A DNA stretch of 64,000 bases from Warburgia ugandensis (taxonomy: Eukaryota > Streptophyta > Magnoliopsida > Canellales > Canellaceae): contig CP141126.1 in the NCBI GenBank assembly GCA_035236585.1, positions 67,185,414 through 67,249,413 on the forward strand, in the 5' to 3' direction. Positions 52,519 through 64,000 of the stretch are shown in pieces; within the stretch, counting starts at the first letter, position 1; each line of letters begins with the position of its first letter. Below the pieces are notes generated by a model, which ran no database searches, was not told the DNA's origin, and saw only the letters and a program-made list of their open reading frames with translations. The position numbers and the translations under genes were made by a program.

Positions 52519-53461
52519 GTATAATTCCATTGCATGATGAGATGCCTTGGATGATGTTACCATCTGCGGCTGGAGTTTTATGAACCCCATATGGTAAGGG
52601 GTATATGTATGGGACCTAGTATAGTGTGGGAATGGAAGTTGTAAAACTTATGGACTATGTTCATAACTTTTTATGACTTTTCACGATTTCAATATATATG
52701 ATATTGTCCTATATGTATATTTATTTGGAGGGTGTAGTTTTATAAAAGTTTTCGTATGGGGAAGTGAATGGGTAGATATATTATGTAGAGTATGGCTCAT
52801 AGAATTAGAGTATATTATCATATGAAAAATGTTAACGATAACTATTTAAAATACAAGTGAATTACATGTATCATGTAAAGGGAAATCTCTAAAGAGTGAT
52901 TATTATATTCATATGATGAAAAAGAATTAGAATTTGCTACTTTATCAATGACTTGCAAATAATTGAATATTTTAATTGATGTAAAATTCTTAATTCATAT
53001 CTAATTAACAAGTTTTCTTAACTCTCCCCTACCAAGCATAGCTAGCTGAGATATTGTAAATGTTATGTTTACAATATTTCAAATACAGATAGGCAGGGGA
53101 AGACATATATAAGCAAGAGGAGTTCAACAACCATACTTCTGCTCTCAAGTATATATTTTGTTAAAGTTTTTGTATGGAGTAGATAGTTATTTGGATTATG
53201 CTGCTTGGACATTTAATATAATGATTATAGGGGTTGTGTATGTGAACCACTAGGTGGGTCCTGTTGTTTCATAAAATGTATGTCTATCTTCTATAAAAAC
53301 TATATTATGTATAGTATGAGAGTGGAGGTGACATTCGAGTTTTTGAAAACATGAATTTCAAAGAAAACTATCTTCCGCTATTTTTTAATTTTAAAATTAG
53401 AGGCATGCCACCTTTTGAAAATAAACGAAAAAAATTTTTGGGCAAAACCTAGGGTGTCACA
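52519..53461 (+). mobile_element. A2, right part
   Basis: It continues A2 after the C insertion, from the right copy of 'gtata' to the LTR end 'gggtgtcaca'. It corresponds to A1 20600-21538. It is followed by 'atttt' and the same satellite that follows A1, so A2 is a copy of the same insertion event and not a new one. Confidence 0.93.
53046..53082 (+). other. LTR hairpin, A2 copy
   Basis: Arm 'ctgagatattgtaaa' (53046-53060), 7-base loop, arm 'tttacaatatttcaa' (53068-53082). The outer stem is partly eroded. Confidence 0.75.
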
Positions 53462-55423
53462 ATTTTAAACATGGGTCTTCTTAGACTTAATGTATTTTAT
53501 CTAAAATGATCAATGTCAAGCATTAAAGAAGTAGAAAATGAGGAACAATTATAGTAAAAATTGCATATTAATGTTACTATTCGGGTGCATACTCAAGCAA
53601 CAATTTGAATACATTTTTAAATGAAACATCAAAATCTGAAATGTTGGACTTCTTAAATTCAATGTATTCTATCTAAAATAATAAATTTCATTCATTTACA
53701 AGTATTAAAGAACCAAAAAATTAGGAACATATACAATAAAAGGTGCAGGGAAATGTTATCATTCCAATGCGTATAACAACAAACATACTTCAAGCAAAAA
53801 TTTGTATGTCTTTTTTAATGAAACTTAAAAATGTAAAACATGGCCCTTCTTAGACTCAATGTATTCTATATTGAATGACCAAATGCAAGCATTTACAAGC
53901 ATTAAAGAAGTAGAAAATTAGGAACATATATAGTAAAAAATGCTTGGTAATGTTGCCATTCATTTGTGCATTATAACAAGCATACTTCAAGCAACAATTA
54001 GCATGCCTTTCTGAAAGAAACTCCAATATCTAAAACATGGGACTTCTTACACTCAATGAATTCTATTTAGAATGATCAATTTCAAGCATTGACAATCATT
54101 AAAAAGTAGAAGATTAGCAAACATATATAGTAAAAAATGCTTGGTAATGTTACCATTCAAATGCATATTTAAGCAATAATTTGCATGCATTTTTTAATGA
54201 AACATCAAAATGTAAAACATGGTTCTTCTCAAACCCAATGTATTTTACCTAGTATGATCAATTTTAAACATTTACAAGCATTAAAGAAGCAGAAAATTAG
54301 GAACATATATAGTAAAAAATGCATGGTAATATTACCATTCATATGTGTATTACAATAAGCATACTTCAATCAATAATTTGCTTGTTCTATCTAGAATTAT
54401 CAATTTTAAGCATTTACAAGCATTAAAGATGCAGAAAAATAGAAATATATATACTAAAAAATGCATGGTAATGTTACTATTCAAATGCATATTACAACAA
54501 ACATACTTCAAGCAATAATTTGCATGCCTATTTGAATGAAATGTTAAAATTTAAAAATATGCGCCTTTTCACACTCAATATATTCTATCAAGAATGATCA
54601 ATTTGAATCGTTAATAAGCTTTAAAGATGCAAAAAATCAAGAACATATACAGTAGAAAATGCATGGTAATGTTATCATCTAAATGCATATTTCAAGCAAC
54701 AATTTGCATACCTTTTTGAATGAAACATCAATATCTAAAACATGGGACTTATTGCACTCAGTATATTCTATTTAGTATAATCAATTTCAAGCATTTACAA
54801 GTAATTACGAAGTAGAAGATCATCAACATATGTAGTAAAAAATGCATGGTAATGTTACCATTTAAATGTGTATTCAAGCAACAATTTGCATGCCTTTCTG
54901 GATGAAACATCAAATTCTAAAACATGGGTCTACTTAGACTCAATATATTCTATCTAGAATGATCAATTTCAAGCAATTAGAAGCATTAAAGAAGCATAAA
55001 ATGAGCAACATATATAGTAAAAATCGCATGGTAATGTTACCATTCAAAGGTCTATTACAACAAACATACTTCAAGCAATAATTTGCATGCCTTTTTGAAT
55101 GAAACTTCAAAATCTAAAATGTGGTCTTGTTAGACACAATGTATTACATCAAGAATGATCAATTTCAAGCATTTACAAGCATTAAGGAAGCAAAAAATCA
55201 GGATCATATATAGTAAAAAATGCACGCAATGTTACTATTCAAACGTGTATTACAACAAGCATATTTCAAGTTACAATTTGCATGCCTTTTTTAATGGAAC
55301 TTTGAAATCTAAAAAATAGGTCTTCTTAGCTTCAATGTTTTCTATCTAAAATGATCAATTTCAAGCATTTACAAGAATTAAAGAAGTACAAAATATGGAA
55401 CATATATAGTAAAAAGTGCATCA
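53462..55423. repeat. Satellite segment of the composite unit
   Basis: About ten monomers. It begins like 21539-21921 and ends like 31895-33073, so it shows the sequence missing at the B deletion (53845-54299 has no counterpart there). It lacks about 60 bp near 54385 relative to the copies at 31977 and 62425. Confidence 0.94.
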
Positions 55424-55834
55424 TAATTGATACCTACTAGTGACATTATTGGATACACACAATCTATTCTTAGAAATATCATAACTGTTATTGTGATAAA
55501 AAGACATTTATGGTACATGGGTACCATTACATCATATGCGATGTATGAGTCTAGGATTTTACGTTACATCCTTGGTAGACAATCACCTAATAAGTGAGGA
55601 TGCTATGATTATGATGAGATATTCATATATATATTATGGACAGGCAAGCCGCCCGTATATTAGTATTTTACATACAAGCATGGTGGCTTGTGATTTTGTT
55701 TTACACAGCGCTAGGACTGGGGATGCTATGCTAGGGAAGTTACAAGGGTTTGACCACCTACTTCTTGAAATATATGTGATTGATACCAAGCCCAATGAGA
55801 GGCTAAACGTCGGGTAGGGTAATCATGGGAAGGC
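55424..55834 (+). mobile_element. A3, left part: truncated copy of LTR A
   Basis: It starts at the same satellite junction as A2 ('tcataattgatacc') and runs to target duplication 'aaggc' (55830-55834), where D is inserted. Confidence 0.92.
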
Positions 55835-56258
55835 TATGACGACTTGGGTTTTTGTAACATGTTTTGTAATATATTTTGAAAGGTAGGGGCCTTAATAGTA
55901 AAAAAATTTCGCAAAACAAAGCAGCAAAAATTCTTTTCTTTAGAACTTGTTTTGTAAACCCAAGTCATCACTTCATATATAACATAGGTAGAACTTTGTA
56001 CAAGATAAAATTCCATTGAAGGAATATACGTTTATTAAATTCCAGAATCCATCAAGTTGTTCACAGTACAACCAAATCCATTACAATACTTATCCAAATT
56101 ACATAATCCAAAACTCAAAGCTCACCATACAATGAAACTCGCATTACAAAATAATACTCTCAAACAAAGCAAAATACATGTATTCAAGGGGTATGCCTTG
56201 AAGATTATTCTCTTCAAGTCTTCTATTGTCTTGAGCTCCTAACTCTCATTCCTTGTAT

Positions 56259-56298
56259 CTGAGATATTGTAAACATTGCAACATTTACAATATCTTAG
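56259..56298 (-). other. LTR hairpin, D copy
   Basis: Plus-strand arms 'ctgagatattgtaaa' (56259-56273) and 'tttacaatatcttag' (56284-56298), 10-base loop. It carries the A-T version of the variable stem pair, as in A1, although the rest of D is closer to C. Confidence 0.8.
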
Positions 56299-59200
56299 CA
56301 AGCAACGCTGGGTAGGGGATTCAAGAAGCATAATAATTGACAATATAATTCTAATACTTCATAATCCCGTTATCCCTAAACATATTCATGTCTATACTCT
56401 TTACTTTGTAATATATGTACATCCATATATATACATGCCACACATGGGTAAATCAGTCAAATTTATGAAAGTAGTCAAATATCATTCCCAACTAAGTTGA
56501 TCAATTCTCTCCATTATGAGAATTTAGTATTTCAGCTAATCCTACACTGGAATTTCGCTTCTTGGGAAATATTGGTAATATGCAATTACCTAGCATTTCA
56601 TTATGCTAAAACATAAGGCATTTCACTATGCCTACTCTCATATGCATCATAGTGTAAAATAATCAAAGGGCAACCATGCTGCGGTCTAATCCATACTAGC
56701 GCGCTTGGATAACTGTCCTGTTCAGCATTGATACCATGGTAGAAAATATTATGTCACTGCCCATATGGGGGGATAGAACTTTCACAGTGGTGGCCTTCCC
56801 ATAATTGCCCCACCCGACATTTAACCTCTCATAGGGCAAGGTATCATCAATCGTCAAATTTCAAGAAGCGGGTGGCCAAACCCTCATAACTCCTCTAGCA
56901 TAGCATCCCCCAGGCTTATGCCTATTAAAACAGAATCACAAGCCTCCAAGCTTGCATGTAAAATAGATTTCATACATATCGGACAATTTGTCTGTTTACT
57001 TAAGGCTGAAATATCTTCTAGTTCCCTATTCACTTAGAGTCTAGTCCTTAACGATTTTATATGTATTTGGTTGGATCATAAGGGTTTCAAGGGATTTAAT
57101 ACAAGCATTAACATTACTCTTGTCAACATAAGATCATGGGTTCAATCATGTACATCCCATGTAAATGCATTCATCAAATCTTCCTACCTTCAAGTAGTGA
57201 TTCCTTTTCCCAGATCTTCCATGATCCTGACTGATGTATGTAATCTGTACATCTATACATAATGTCAATACATATAAATTATGAACAATCCTATTGATCA
57301 CTAGATCTAATGTTTAGAATGATATTTAAATCATTTGTATCTAAGTATTTTCTATCTCTGAGTCTTTGTGTGTCCATCTCCTTGATCTTGATCTTTCATA
57401 GATCCTTTTGATCAATAATCTATACTTGTTGATAAAGATCAAGGTCTTAGATCTTTTATCATCTAGTTCTTCTTTTATCTGAGTTCGGTTATTGGATCAT
57501 CCCTAAGGAGGATGATCATGGTTTTCTTCCTTGAATCATCTTTGATCAAGGGTTTTGATTATCTAATCTAATGAACAAGATTTGATCTATAACATGCATA
57601 CTAATAAACATGCATATTATATACAATACAATATTCTTATTCTTATTGTTCATGATCATTCAAGATCTAATGGATCTCGTTTGATCATCCTTATCTTACT
57701 TATAGTTTTTATTAGGGTTAGATAATTTACTAACCTTTTATGCTCTTACTATTATCATTCAACCAGTTAATGTTTTGCTAGTTGAAGGTAACTTATTTCA
57801 GCCTAAGTCTAGACTACTCCTCTTATTTTCAATTGGCTAAGGCTTACTAGCTGAATGGGTGAACACAAAGTGGTTGCTTCAATGCTCATGTAAGGAGGCA
57901 TTTAGACCTCACAAACATCAACGGAAGGTAGGGGAAGAGTGAGGCTCTATTAGACAACCCCCTTAACCACTATGTTCAACATTCACTAGAGTGACCTTAG
58001 CTCAACCTTTCATAAGGTTCCTATAAGCATGTTGACCCTAAGTACTCTTTCTAATTTATTTTAATTAAGTCCATGAACATTTACAATGTCATTCATGGGG
58101 TTTATTATTCTCCTAGTTTGGGCCAAGGATTTGATAATCCATATATTGTCCTACTAACTATAGTCCTTAGTAATTAAGTCCAAAACAATCCACTCTTATT
58201 TGTGTCATGACACTCTACTTTCTCATTAGATTCCATTTTTGGTGTTTTATGCTCTTTATCTCATAACAAGTAGATCTACTAATGAAATGTAACTATAAAT
58301 GAATTATAAATTCAAAGCATAAAGCTACATAATTGAACAACTCAATGATAATGATACATGGTACTTAAAATTATAGTTGCATGATTCTCAACTAATATAC
58401 CTTAATAACTCAATTTAAACTAACATGGACCTAAGGTACAATCTCATACTATAGTATAATCTTACATGAAATTCTAGCATGGTCCTAAGTTACAATGGCA
58501 TGAAATCGTACTAACATGATCCTAAGTTACACTTGCATAAAATCACACTAACATGCCCCTAAGATAATTAAATCTAACAACCTATTATAACAATCTAATC
58601 ACATATCATGCTAAAGTCTAAAAGTTGCACTAGCATGCTTTATAACATAAATCACATTTAAAATGCTATTATCAATTAATAGAAAATGAAATTAATTACA
58701 TTAATATTTTTAGAAACCTTTACTTATGATCCAACAATTAGATCTTAGATCTTTCCTTTTAATCAAGGGTTTTAATTACATTTAGGGGTTTTTCTTCATT
58801 AAGGTCCAAAGATCATATTGCCTTATTTTTGTTATATTCAATCCATGATCTCCCTAGATTTCATCATATTAACATTCATTAAATCCATCCCAAGGATCTG
58901 ATCACACTTGATCTCATTGATCAAGTGGGTCCCTTTGTATTTTTAGGGTTTTTCTACCATAATGGGTAGAACCCTTAATATATCTCAGATATGGCCAAAT
59001 AAACCATAGATATCACTTTATTTTAATAGTATATCATTATTAAAATAAATTACCAAGATCTGATCACCTCAGATCTTGAAAATTAGAAACTTATTTCCTA
59101 AATACAAAAAGTTTCATAAGATATTTTCTATATTTTATCATTTCATAAGAAACTAGAGGTTGTAAGCTTTTCATAGCTTCTTTCCGATCTCAATTTGGAG

Positions 59201-60021
59201 TTCATATGACTCCTGAATTGAGTCCACAAGTTCATAGTCCTTCCTAGGGTCCATATTTGATCTGGGCCCATCAGAATGGACGGCCCAGATTATTTGGACA
59301 GAACGTTCAGGTGGACGGAATGGTTGTCATGCACCCATCACCGGGACGCAAGACGGATGCTTCTGCGCAGGAGATTGAACAGTCTGTTCTGGACCATCCA
59401 ATCAATCCCTCTCAATTGAGGGCCCAAAACTTAATAAAAATTTTGTGAAACTTTTATCCTGGGGGTTTTGGACCCTTGTGGATCGATTGGTAGGGTCAAA
59501 TTTTCCATTTGAGCCCTCAATAATCATGAATTGAAGATTCTAATCTTTACTTTATTTTTACAAATTTTCACCCAAATCAAATTACAATAAAATAAAAATT
59601 TCATTAAACAACAATAAATATGTCTAGGAAGTAGTTCCACCTACCTGATTTTAGAAAAACGTTGGTTATATAGTCCAATTTAAGGGAATGACAGTTTTGA
59701 TGATAAGATAGCCCAAGATCCACTTGTATTGTGATTTTTGTTGTTTAAACTGTTGGATCTTGAAATTTCTTTGGGCGTTTTGTAGCTAAGGTATGGTAGG
59801 AAATTTTATATGATGAGATATGTGATATTTGATCTTGAACAGAGTGTCGAATTGAATTTAGGTCTCTTGTTCCAATCTAGAGAGAGGAGAGAGAAAATGA
59901 AAGAGAGAGATCTTTTGGGAGTTTTGGGATTTTGGGAATGGATCTATGTTTGGTTTTATAGGAAAAATCAAGATAATTTCATGGGAATTTTATGGACATT
60001 TTTAGAGAATTTTTGGGGGTG

Positions 60022-60031
60022 TATTTATAGG
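60022..60031 (-). promoter_or_regulatory. Likely TATA box of D
   Basis: The minus strand reads 'cctataaata', in the position matching the TATA words of C. The function is inferred. Confidence 0.55.
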
Positions 60032-60611
60032 CATTTTGGGTCTTTTTTTTATGATTATGTGTAATGATTATGGTTTATTTTTTATTTTTTAATTAGCATT
60101 GGATTCTCCACCTCCACCTTTTTCTCCACTACTAGCTGGTAGGGGTTTGACCTATGATTTCATGTGGGCTGGTCATTGGATTCCTTTTTAGGTCCCTTGT
60201 GAGCCCCATATAGTGTAAAAAGACTATTTTTGCCCTTTATGTATAAAAATTAGGGTTTATTCCCATGATCTAGGAATTGAGCGTATTTAGTGGTGTTGGA
60301 TTCGTATTTCTCAGCACATTCTAAATTTTGATGTCTCAAATCTTGATTATGGGTAAAATTACTATTTTACCCTTTTGTCCATAAAATAAAGAAAATTAAG
60401 AATTTTTCATCCGAATTCAGAATTTGTCGTGCTTATAGTCATTTTGAAGGGTTCACTGAGTTCAATTTCAATTATACATCTCTTATCCCTTGATTATACT
60501 TCTATAAGAAGTACATTCTAAATAACCCTAATATTTAAGCCCAAAATTTCTAAAACTCAAACTTTATTGATTTTCTCAATCAATTACAAAAATTGGGGTT
60601 ATTACAAAGGC

Positions 60612-61637
60612 CACCATTGTGACAGCCATGGTCCCCCCATGTGGACATGGATTTTGTTATTTCCACAATTAGTCTCACTGGATTGTTATGTTGTTATCTG
60701 GGCGCACTGTATGGATTGAGACTGCAGCATAGTAGTCCTAATATATTTTACATTATTATGCACATATGATAGGCATAGTATAATTCCATAGCATGATGAA
60801 ATGCCTTGGATGATGTTACCATCAACGGCTGGAGTTTTATGAACCTCATATGGTAAGGGGTATATGTATGGGACCCAGTATTGTCTGGGAATGGAAGTTA
60901 TAAAACTTATGGACTATGTTCATAACTTCGTATGGAGAAGTGAATGGGTAGATATATTATGCAGAGTATAGCTCATAGAATTGGAGTATGTTATTATATA
61001 AAAAATGATAATGATAAATATTTAAAATAGGAGTGAAATACTTATAACATGCAAAGGGTAATCTCTAAAGAGTGATTATTATATTCATATGATGAAAAAG
61101 AATTATAATTAGCTGCTTTATCAATGGCTTGCAGATAATTGAATATTTTAATTGATGTAAAATTCTTAATTCATATCTAATTAACATGTTTTCTTAACTC
61201 TCCCCTACTGAGCATAACTTGCTGAGATATTGTAAATGTTTATGTTTACAATATCTCAGATACAGACAGATAGGAGAAGACATACACAAGGAAGAGGAGT
61301 TCAACAACCATACTTCTCCTCTCAGGTATATATTTTGTTAAAGTTTTTGTATGGTGTAGATAGTTATTTGGATTATGCTACTTGGACATTTAATATAATG
61401 ATTATAGGGGCTGTGTATGTGAACCACCAGATGGGTCCTGTTGTTCCATAAAATGTATGTCTATCTTCTATAAAAACTATATTATGTATAGTATGGTAGT
61501 TGAGGTGACATTCGGGTTTTTGGAAAAATAAATTTCAAAGAAAACTATCTTCCGCTATTTTTGAATTTTAAAATTAGAGGCATGCCACCTTTTGAAAATA
61601 AATAGGAAAAGTTTTTGGGAAAAACCTCGGTGTCACA
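60612..61637 (+). mobile_element. A3, right part
   Basis: It continues A3 after D and ends 'cggtgtcaca' before 'atttt' (61638-61642). It corresponds to A1 20430-21538. A deletion relative to A1 and A2 is visible near 60929, where 'ttcataactt' runs directly into 'cgtatggagaag'. Confidence 0.92.
61222..61259 (+). other. LTR hairpin, A3 copy
   Basis: Arm 'ctgagatattgtaaa' (61222-61236), 8-base loop, arm 'tttacaatatctcag' (61245-61259). A perfect 15-bp stem with one more loop base than A1. Confidence 0.88.
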
Positions 61638-64000
61638 ATTTTAAACATGGGTCTTCGTAGACTCAACGCATTTTATCTAGAATGATCAATGTCAAGCATT
61701 AAAGAAGTAGAAAATGAGGAACAATTATTGTAAAAATTGCATAGTAGTGTTACTATTCGGGTGCATACTCAAGCAACAATTTGAATACATTTTTGAATGA
61801 AACATCAAAATGTAAAATATTGGACTTCTTAAATTCAATGTATTCTATCTAAAATGATAAATTTCATTCATTTACAAGTATTAAAGTTAGGAACATATAC
61901 AATAAAAGGTGCATGGTAATGTTATCATGACCAAATGCAAGCATTTACAAGCATTAAAGAAGTAGGAAATTAGGAACATATATAGTAAAAAATGCATGTT
62001 AATGTTACCATTCATTTCTACATAACAAGCAAACTTTAAGCAACAATTAGCATGCCTTTATGAAAGAAACTCCAATATCTAAAACATGGGACTTCTTACA
62101 CTCAATGAATTCTATTTAGAACAATCAATTTCAAGCATTAACAAGCATTAAAAAGTAGAAGATTAGCAACATATATAGTAAAAAATGCTTGGTAATGTTA
62201 CCATTCAAATGCATATTTAAGCAATAATTTGCATGCATGTTTAATGAAACATCGAAATGTAAAGCATGGTTCTTCTTAAACCCAATGTATTTTACCTAGT
62301 ATGATCGTTTTTAAACATTTACAAGCATTAAAGAAGCAGAAAATTAGGAACATATATAGTAAAAAATGCATGTTAATGTTACCATTCATATGTGTATTAC
62401 GATAAGCATACTTCAATCAATAATTTGCTTGCCTTATTGAATGAAACATTGAAATCTTAAACAAGGGTCTTCTTAGAATCATTGTATTCTATCTAGAATT
62501 ATCAATTTTAAGCATTTACAAGCATTAAAGATGCAGAAAAATAGAAATATATATAGTAAAAAATGCATGGTAATGTTACTATTCAAACACATATTACAAC
62601 AAGCATACTTCAAGCAATAATTTGCATGCCAATTTGAATGAAATGTCAAAATGTAAAAATATGAGCCTTCTTACACTCAATATATTCTATATACAATGAT
62701 CAATTTCAATCATTAATAAGCTTTAAAGAAGCAAAAAATCAAGAACATATATAGTAGAAAATGCATGGTAGTGTTATCATTCAAATGCATACTTCAAGCA
62801 ACAATTTGCATGCGTTTTTGAATGAAACATCAATATCTAAAACATGGGTCTTCTTACACAGTGTATTCTATTTAGAATAATCAATTTCAAGCATTTTCAA
62901 GTAATGTCGAAGTAGAAGATCAGCAATATATATAGTAAAAAATGCATGGTAATGTTACCATTTAAACGCGTATTCAAGCAACAATTTGCATACCTTGTTG
63001 AATGAAACATCAAATTCTAAAACATGGGTCTACTTAGACTCAATGTATTCTATCTAGAATGATCAATTTCAAGTATTTCGAAGCATTAAAGATGCCAAAA
63101 ATTTGGAACATATATTGTAAAAAGCACATGGTAATGGTACCATTCAAACACGAATTACAACAAGCATACGATAAGCAACAAATTGCATGCTTTTTTGAAT
63201 GAAACATTAAAATCTAAAGCATGGAACTTCCCACACTCAATGTATTCTATTTAAAATTTTCAATTTCAAGCATTAGAGAAGCAGGAAATTAGGAACATAT
63301 ATCATAAAAATTGCATGGTAATGTTACCATTTAAACCCATATTCATGCAACAATTTGCATGCCTTCTTGAATGACTCAATGTATTCTATCTAGAATGATC
63401 AATTTCAACCATGTACATGCATTAAAGAAGTAGGAAATCAAGAACATATATAGTAAAAAATGCATGGTAATGTTACCATTCAAAAGCATAATTCAAGCAA
63501 CAATTTGCATGTCATTTTGAATGAAACATCAAAATTGAAAACATGGAACTTCTTAGACTCAATGTATCCTATCTGAAATGGTCAATTTTAAGCATTTGTA
63601 AGCATTAAAGAAGCAAAAAATCAGGAATATATATAGTAAAAAATGCATGGTAATGTTACCATCTAAATGACTATTACAACAAGCATAATTCAAGCGACAA
63701 TTCACATGCCTTTTTGAATGAAACATCAAATTTTAAAATATGGGTCTTCTTAGACTCAATGTATTCTATCTCAAATGATCAATTTAAACATTTACAAGCA
63801 TTGAAGAAGCAAAAAATCCAAAACATATATAGTAAAAAATGGATGATAATGTTACCATTCAAACACATATTAAAGCAACATTTTGTATGATTCTTGTATG
63901 AAATATCATAATCTAAAATGTGAGTCTTTTTAAACTCAATGTATTACATCTAGAATGATCAATTTTAACCATTTACGAGCATTAAAGAAGCATAAAATCA
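61638..64000. repeat. Satellite array to the window end
   Basis: Up to about 63070 it follows the composite-unit order seen at 53462-55000, with a deletion of about 125 bp near 61928. From there it departs from that order and continues as ordinary diverged monomers. No further A copy occurs inside the window. Confidence 0.95.

Larger units (their letters stand above)
55835..60606 (-). mobile_element. D: solo LTR of the C family, 4.77 kb
   Basis: On the minus strand it begins 'tgtaataaccccaat' and ends at 55835. Target duplications 'aaggc' lie at 55830-55834 and 60607-60611. It aligns with the LTRs of C but is more diverged and lacks the GGATCA minisatellite expansion. No second LTR or interior is present. 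Scattered reading frames are accidental. Confidence 0.9.

Noticed and set aside
55536-55817. 93-codon plus-strand frame, similar to frames at 20282 and 33313
   Set aside because: It is the same stretch of LTR A in each copy, interrupted differently in each. The frame is not kept between copies, and the region is LTR, not interior.
33074-61637. A2 and A3 as independent insertions of element A
   Set aside because: They share the same left breakpoint and the same right flank as each other, and the same right flank as A1. Copying of one locus explains this better.

Overview
This window is plant nuclear heterochromatin with no intact host gene. It consists of a tandem satellite with monomers of about 182 or 197 bp, interrupted by nested LTR retrotransposons. 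The evidence for a flowering plant is the Ty3/gypsy style of the elements, their Met-tRNA type primer-binding sites (tggtatcagagcc), a TRIM element with the typical TGTAACAGCCC/GGCTGTTACA ends, and the higher-order satellite array. I could not identify the species. The setting suits a centromeric, pericentromeric or other large heterochromatic block, but the sequence alone does not show which.

Layout. Bases 1-17370 are satellite: an old, diverged part (1-9720), a young higher-order block of four near-identical 1,348-bp units of seven monomers each (9721-15112), and a diverged tail. A1 (17371-21538) is a solo LTR with a 5-bp target duplication. After 383 bp of satellite comes B (21922-31894), a Ty3/gypsy element containing the 5' LTR of a second element (B2) and decayed gag-pol. 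Its 3' LTR is cut off where satellite resumes (31895-33073). A2, a left-truncated copy of A, is split in two (33074-33666 and 52519-53461) by C (33667-52518, minus strand). C is a complete-by-structure element with LTRs of about 5 kb and only 3.1 kb of interior. C's 3' LTR holds an inverted TRIM concatemer (36283-37437), and its 5' LTR holds an oppositely oriented solo LTR of the same family, E (43729-48338). Satellite follows (53462-55423), then A3, a third A copy split by D (55835-60606, minus-strand solo LTR), then satellite to the window end.

History read from the nesting: satellite first; A inserted; an A copy lost its left part and was amplified together with flanking satellite as a composite repeat of about 3.4 kb; C and D then landed in separate A copies; E and the TRIM landed in C. 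The 1,348-bp block differs by less than about 1% between units, while the LTR pairs differ by roughly 4-10% by eye, so satellite amplification continued after most retroelement insertions.

The two most interesting signals are (i) a hairpin near the 3' end of every LTR family here, whose stem keeps pairing through compensatory base changes, and (ii) the composite satellite-plus-LTR tandem unit. All long reading frames in the window are either accidental frames in satellite or LTR sequence, or decayed retroelement remnants.
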